A DNA stretch of 64,000 bases from assembly GCF_947179515.1 (NCBI RefSeq), contig NC_067477.1:117005562-117069561 (forward strand), in the 5' to 3' direction. The translations under genes and the position numbers were made by a program. Under the pieces are notes generated by a model, which was not told the DNA's origin, made no database searches, and worked only from the letters and a program-made list of their open reading frames with translations. This stretch comes from Apodemus sylvaticus (lineage: Eukaryota > Chordata > Mammalia > Rodentia > Muridae). Numbering within the stretch: the stretch's first letter is position 1; each line of letters starts with the position of its first letter. This document shows positions 59,409 through 64,000 of this stretch, piece by piece.

Positions 59409-59834
59409 GTAAGTGTGCATTGGTGGAGGAGTGGGGAGAAGAGGAGTATCTGCTCATAGGCCCATTGCTGTGGCTACCTCCAGAGCCTCTAAGCTCTTCC
59501 AGGCCTAGAGCTATGACTGTTCTGATTTCAGATCCCTTTGTGCTTTACCCTGTTCTGGATATGCAGGGCTTTTTGCCAGCCCTCTTGTGACTCTGTGCTT
59601 TGATGACCACTTTAATTGAGGAAACTGACCATAGTCTTGCATGGTGGATGGATATTACCAGCTCTTTGCAGAAAGTTACCATGGGGGACAGGACCTTTCA
59701 GGTTGGACGTCTTTCCTTCACTTCTTAGTTCGCCCAAGCTTTAGCCCCACCCCTCCCTTGGAGGAGGAGTGCTCCTGGTGTCTTTCCAGCAATAGCCAAG
59801 CTTCAAGGGAGAAGACAGCAGCAGAAGAAATGTT

Positions 59835-59975
59835 TATTAAATGCTAGGTATCAGTCCATGCAGTATCTCTTTAATCTTGCCTAAGCTCTGAGAGATGCAA
59901 TTACCTAGCCCTGCTTGACAGGCAAGGGGACTAAGGCTTAGGCAGAGGATACACAGATTACACCTGTAAGGAGGA
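59835..59975 (+). repeat. MIR SINE relic
   Basis: The order ttattaaatgctaggtatca, ctctttaatcttgcctaagc, gacaggcaaggggactaagg and gaggatacacagattacacc matches MIR. Confidence 0.7.
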
Positions 59976-60482
59976 TGAAGGTTCATAACACACAGATTCC
60001 AAAACCATATAATGACCTTGCATTTCCCAGCCCCAAGCAGGCTGAAGTAAGGAAAACTTGCAATTTTTCTTAGTTATCATTTGTGTTTCTTGGTGTGTGT
60101 GTGTGGGGGGGAAGGTCACAACCATGATGTTTTATCCCACTAGTTTCACCACTCAGCACATAAGGCCATTGAGTAGATGGGCTTTTGAAGTCTAAACCTC
60201 TCTGGTTGAATCCATCCCTGCACTAGAGGATTAAATCTGCTTCACCCAAAGTAACTCCCACCCTGACATCACAGTTCCTAGACATGCTCCAGTTTTGTCA
60301 CCCCACTTCTGAGGCATTGGATCTTGTCTACATCAGAACTTTGGCTCCAGTGACCATGTCCCATCAGCCTCATCATTCACCCACTGCCCTGACCACCTTA
60401 GATTTCTTCACTCTTAAAGACAGATCTTGGAAAGTTTGGTCCTCTGATCTTTAGCTCTGTTGTCTACCTGGTAACACCTTCT

Positions 60483-60485
<3 letters not shown>

Positions 60486-60573
<88 letters not shown>

Positions 60574-60643
60574 CACATACACACAATACCTTCCTCTACA
60601 CATGCACACACTCACACACACAAACACACACAATGCCTTCCTC

Positions 60644-60682
<39 letters not shown>

Positions 60683-60705
60683 TCTTCCTCTACACATATA
60701 CCCAC
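60486..60705 (+). repeat. (CT)n(CA)n followed by a 47-bp three-copy repeat
   Basis: CT units to 60537 and CA units to 60570 are followed by three copies of a unit holding ttcctctacacat. The copies start at 60591, 60638 and 60685, exactly 47 bases apart, with CA runs between them. Confidence 0.9.
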
Positions 60706-61176
60706 ACCTGTGCACAGGGCAAGTTTAAATCTCTTTCTCCCCTGCACACAGGCTACTGGACAGTTTCATGAAATTTCACATGCCACCACCCATGATACTT
60801 CATGACCATGTTGTCAGTCACGTCACAGGATACCACCTAGCCCTGCACTCTTTCCTAACTGGCCCAAACCTGCCATGTCTATTAAACCTTCTTCACTCCC
60901 TCCCACCCCTTAGCCCACCACCTCCTTTCTCTTGCATGGATAGTACCTATTTTATGGATGAAATGGACAATATCGATTTCTCAAGACAAATCAACCCATT
61001 AGCCTACCACAACTGTACCATCCTTCTCCGTTGCTTTTTGTCTCTGTGGACAGGTACACTTCCTGTATCAGTAAACCAGGCCTTTTCCGGAAGCACCATT
61101 CATGCCTGCCTTCATTCATAAATCAACATTTATCACATTCCACAGTATGCATTCATCTCCTCCTGCCTGCTGGTGC

Positions 61177-61385
61177 AGGGCCTCTCAAACTTTAATGAGC
61201 ACGCAGATCTCCCAGGGAGCGTGTTAAAACATGGAGTCTGATTCCTTTGCTCTGTGTTTCTAATAAGCTCCCACATGACACAGTGCTGCTGGTGGAGGAT
61301 CCTAATCTGAGGAACACGTTTCCAAGGAGTGGTTCCCAAACTAACCCGCCTGTGGAATTACCTGAAGATCCTCAGAGCCCCTACT
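61177..61385 (+). mobile_element. MER5A-type hAT relics (two adjacent pieces)
   Basis: 61177-61316 (gcctctcaaactttaatgag, ctcccagggagcgtgttaaa, tgatt...ctgaggaacacg) is one copy. A second left end (gtggttcccaaactaaccc) starts at 61331. Confidence 0.6.
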
Positions 61386-61933
61386 ACCTGAGCTTATCCT
61401 CCTGAGGACTGGTTTTGCTTGGCTTTCAAATTAGTAGTGTCCAGCATGGCAGATGGAACTACGTGCCCATGTTCAGACACCTTCATTCTCCCCAACCTCG
61501 GTTCTCCTGTTCTGTATCTTTCCTTTCAATGTTTACACCTACTCCTTGACTTAAAAGGTAGGGGTAAAAGAAAATAAATACACAACTTTCCTTTAAGGTG
61601 GCATTGCTCACCAACTTGTATGCCTGTGTCCCACCTGCCAGCATCCAGCCTCATGAAGGAGTGGTCTCCCTTTGCTGCCTCCCCCAAGCCCTGCAGCTGT
61701 TCCCACAAGGCTTAGTCCAGACTGCTTAATCCTTTGCTCTCCCCTTATGCTGCCCTTCAGCATAATCTCCAACCTGCTTCCTTCTGCCATGCCTTTCTGG
61801 CCCTAGGCTTCCAATCTTCTTTTCTGTTGTTCCTAAGTCCTATCCTTTCCATCCCAATTCTCCATTGCTCTTCTTCTTCCCACTCCTGACAGGCTGACCT
61901 CTCTCAGAAGCCCTGTCGTAAGTCTTCTTTTTA

Positions 61934-62103
61934 CTAGCATTCAGGTGGCCCTGAATTTGAGTCCCTACGTAGGAAGAAGGGAAATGCAGAGGAAGAAGGA
62001 GGAGAAGGAAGAAGAATTTGGGTAAAGTCATAGAGAAAGAAAAGGGAGAGAGTGAGGCTGGACAGGAGGCAAGGCTACTTTTATTGGCTGCCCAGAGAAG
62101 ACA
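61934..62103 (+). repeat. 170-bp direct duplication, copy 1
   Basis: Identical at every base to 62577-62746, offset 643 bp. It starts ctagcattcaggtggccctg and ends gcccagagaagaca. It begins in the middle of an ID-like SINE, which suggests this copy is the derived one. Confidence 0.95.
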
Positions 62104-62542
62104 GGGAAGACATTCTCCCTGGCCAGGTTGCCACATCTATTTACAACTCTTTCTAACACGAGCATTTCCTCTGGGCTGCAGTTTACACCCAAGTATCAAA
62201 TGGCCACTTCTACCTGGATGTATTCCCAGACACCTCTAGTGTAACAAGGCCTAGGCTAAACCCATTAAGTTTGTTCCTGAATCTGTCTCTCAACCCATAT
62301 TTCCCACGCAGCCCGGTGAACAGTATTTCTTACACCATATTAGTCAAGTCACAAGTCTGGGTACCACCCTAGTTCCCCTTGCTTGCTTTGAGTGATAATT
62401 ATGTTCTGCTGCTGCTGCCTCCCTCAGAACCCAGGTTCTCTTTAAACAGAATATCAAGCATGCTGAAAGTGTGGCCTCTTTGTCCCAGAGGAGCTGGGAG
62501 GCCTGGTAAGGAAGCATGTTTTGTGCTCTATAGAAGATAGAA

Positions 62543-62612
62543 GGCTGGGCATGTAGCTCAGCCATAGAGCAGTTGGCTAGCATTCAGGTGGCCCTGAATT
62601 TGAGTCCCTACG
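62543..62612 (+). mobile_element. ID-like (tRNA-Ala-derived) SINE, old
   Basis: ggctgggcatgtagctca, gccatagagcagttggctag and ctgaatttgagtccct follow the ID element order, including a degraded A box and B box. Confidence 0.6.
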
Positions 62613-62746
62613 TAGGAAGAAGGGAAATGCAGAGGAAGAAGGAGGAGAAGGAAGAAGAATTTGGGTAAAGTCATAGAGAAAGAAAAGGGAGAGAGTGAGG
62701 CTGGACAGGAGGCAAGGCTACTTTTATTGGCTGCCCAGAGAAGACA
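62577..62746 (+). repeat. 170-bp direct duplication, copy 2 (probable source)
   Basis: Identical to 61934-62103. It is continuous on the left with the head of the ID-like SINE, so it looks like the ancestral location. Confidence 0.95.
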
Positions 62747-63788
62747 AGGGTTGACTAGTACTTAGGTAGAGTGAAGATGAAAAGAAATGGAGGGTTGGCC
62801 ACGCCCATTCCTACACATTTCACTGAAAGGAGAATAATGGCACCTGGGGTTGTACAATTATCTCCTTCCTGCCGCTGTCTCCACTTGCACTCCAAATGGC
62901 CCATTCTGGAAGCAATAGTAAGATTTCCTCGAAGCATCCCTGTGCTATACCCTACAGAAGCCCCACCAAGTCCACCCCAGTGCCCACGAGATCGAGTCAG
63001 CATCCTCCAGCAGTGCCTCATGTGGATCCTTGTGGACTCACTTCCCTCATTCACTCCCACTTCTCTTTGAAGGCCATGCAGCCAGTGTTGCTCCTGAAGG
63101 AAAATGTTTTTCACTTGATTGCAGCACTGATCTCTGCTTTCCAATCTCCCTGCCTCGCCCACCCTTTGGCTTCTCTAGACGACCACTCCTCCTTTCACAT
63201 ACTAGCATCAATAGCCATTGCTCTTGAGTACCGTGGACCCCTCAAGCATCAGTACATATCCAAGCTGTCATGATGACCTGTCTTCAGGGCCATATGGAAT
63301 GTGGTACTTGAGTCACTATCTTGTACTACTATTCTGAAGCTTCAGTACCCCACGTTGAATATGATATCTATCACATAGAAATGTTCAGTAGGTATCTCAT
63401 GAACAGATATGTGATGAGACACTAGCAGGATGCCCTAAGGCTGGGACAATATGGTCATCCAATCACAGAGAGACTGCGTAAGAGCAGACCAGCATTCCTG
63501 TACAACTGTCATTTTCGCAGGTTGACCTTTAATGAAGATTAAAATCACCCCCAATTCTATTTTCAAATAAAAGCACAAGCCTTCAGTGTTGTTAGTATGC
63601 CATCAAGAGATAAAGCTAAGGTGTTTTTATAGATCTGCCTGGAACTAGAGACATCTTTGCTAGGTTCATTTACTCAGCATCCCCTAGAGATGTGTGGGTA
63701 TGGCATGTCTGGGGTCACTGCTGTAGATTCCTGCCTCTAACAACTGTGTTCCGTCTCTATGTCCCACCCTCCAACCTCATCATCCCAG

Positions 63789-63872
63789 CATTGAGAACAG
63801 ACTGAACCTGAGGAAGAGTCTGCACTGCCAGACTTTCAAGTGGTACCTGGAGAATGTCTACCCAGAACTCAG
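63789..63872 (+). CDS. Galnt14: Galnt14 exon J (end of catalytic domain, KWYLENVYPEL)
   Basis: This 84-bp exon encodes about residues 384-412, reading IENRLNLRKSLHCQTFKWYL then ENVYPEL and AG of the next codon. FKWYLENVYPEL marks the end of the catalytic domain in this family, just before the linker to the C-terminal ricin-B-type lectin domain, whose exons must lie beyond the window. The acceptor is acctcatcatcccag. The donor ag|gtacac is weak (positions +4 to +6 are off consensus). Both flanking introns are phase 2. Confidence 0.93.
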
Positions 63873-64000
63873 GTACACCTACCTGCTGGAACCAAAGCCC
63901 GCTACAAGAAGAGACTTGGTCTTAGCTGGCCTGCTCTGAGAGAGGCATGACCTATGGCCGACTGGAGGAGAGGTTTTAAGTCTATGGTGGACTGAGAGAA
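63873..64000 (+). other. Galnt14: Start of the Galnt14 intron after exon J
   Basis: The sequence after the gtacac donor shows no coding continuation of the GALNT14 linker or lectin domain, so the gene continues past the window edge. Confidence 0.8.

Larger units (their letters stand above)
59409..63788 (+). other. Galnt14: Galnt14 intron I-J (4.4 kb)
   Basis: A phase 2 intron. It holds a MIR relic, a (CT)n(CA)n microsatellite that passes into a three-copy 47-bp repeat, MER5A relics, and a perfect 170-bp direct duplication (61934-62103 and 62577-62746). The rest is unique. Confidence 0.85.

Overview
This window is mammalian, almost certainly murid rodent, nuclear DNA. Mouse is my best guess: rodent SINEs (B1, B2, B3/B4-like), rodent LINE-1 pieces, MT/ORR-like MaLR LTRs and URR1-type hAT elements are scattered throughout, while the fresh ID elements that are common in rat are missing. 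A close relative cannot be excluded. The window lies inside one protein-coding gene read on the + strand. Ten exons with consensus GT/AG borders splice in frame into about 312 codons that match polypeptide N-acetylgalactosaminyltransferase 14 (Galnt14). This is a Golgi type II membrane enzyme that starts mucin-type O-glycosylation by moving GalNAc from UDP-GalNAc to Ser/Thr. The call rests on a recalled comparison with human GALNT14, which fits much better than the paralogue GALNT16.

Layout. Positions 1-22073 hold no recognisable coding exon and are read as part of a long 5' intron; the exons for the cytoplasmic tail, membrane anchor, stem and first ~100 residues must lie upstream. Exons: A 22074-22172, B 30289-30356, C 32338-32403, D 32561-32682, E 42640-42727, F 43584-43668, G 46148-46251, H 56884-57010, I 59316-59408, J 63789-63872. 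Together they encode roughly residues 100-412 of about 550, i.e. nearly the whole GT-A catalytic domain: the FHNEA and VDD segments, the DSH metal-binding motif, the WGGEN Gal/GalNAc-T motif and the GHVF histidine. The C-terminal lectin domain must lie downstream. Introns range from 157 bp (C-D) to 10.6 kb (G-H).

The introns contain: a 5'-truncated L1 with a clean 16-bp target-site duplication (21037-21746); an antisense L1 tail nested in an older LTR (2217-2640); old L1M 3' ends (35796-36670, 41368-41760), the first carrying a six-copy 72-bp minisatellite; five URR1-type hAT copies; MaLR-type LTRs; MIR and MER5A relics; and many long microsatellites. Five unique, CpG-retaining, homeobox/octamer-rich stretches look like candidate conserved non-coding elements.

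No undescribed multi-gene system is visible. The most unusual signals are: two recent short-range duplications (95 bp copied into a hAT element with a 12-bp target duplication; 170 bp copied at 100% identity 643 bp apart); a tandem acceptor that would add six codons in frame to exon D; a Gly where GalNAc-transferases normally carry Ser in the CGGS motif of exon H; and long purine/pyrimidine tracts, one starting 34 bp after a splice donor and one with a nine-unit GGAA core.
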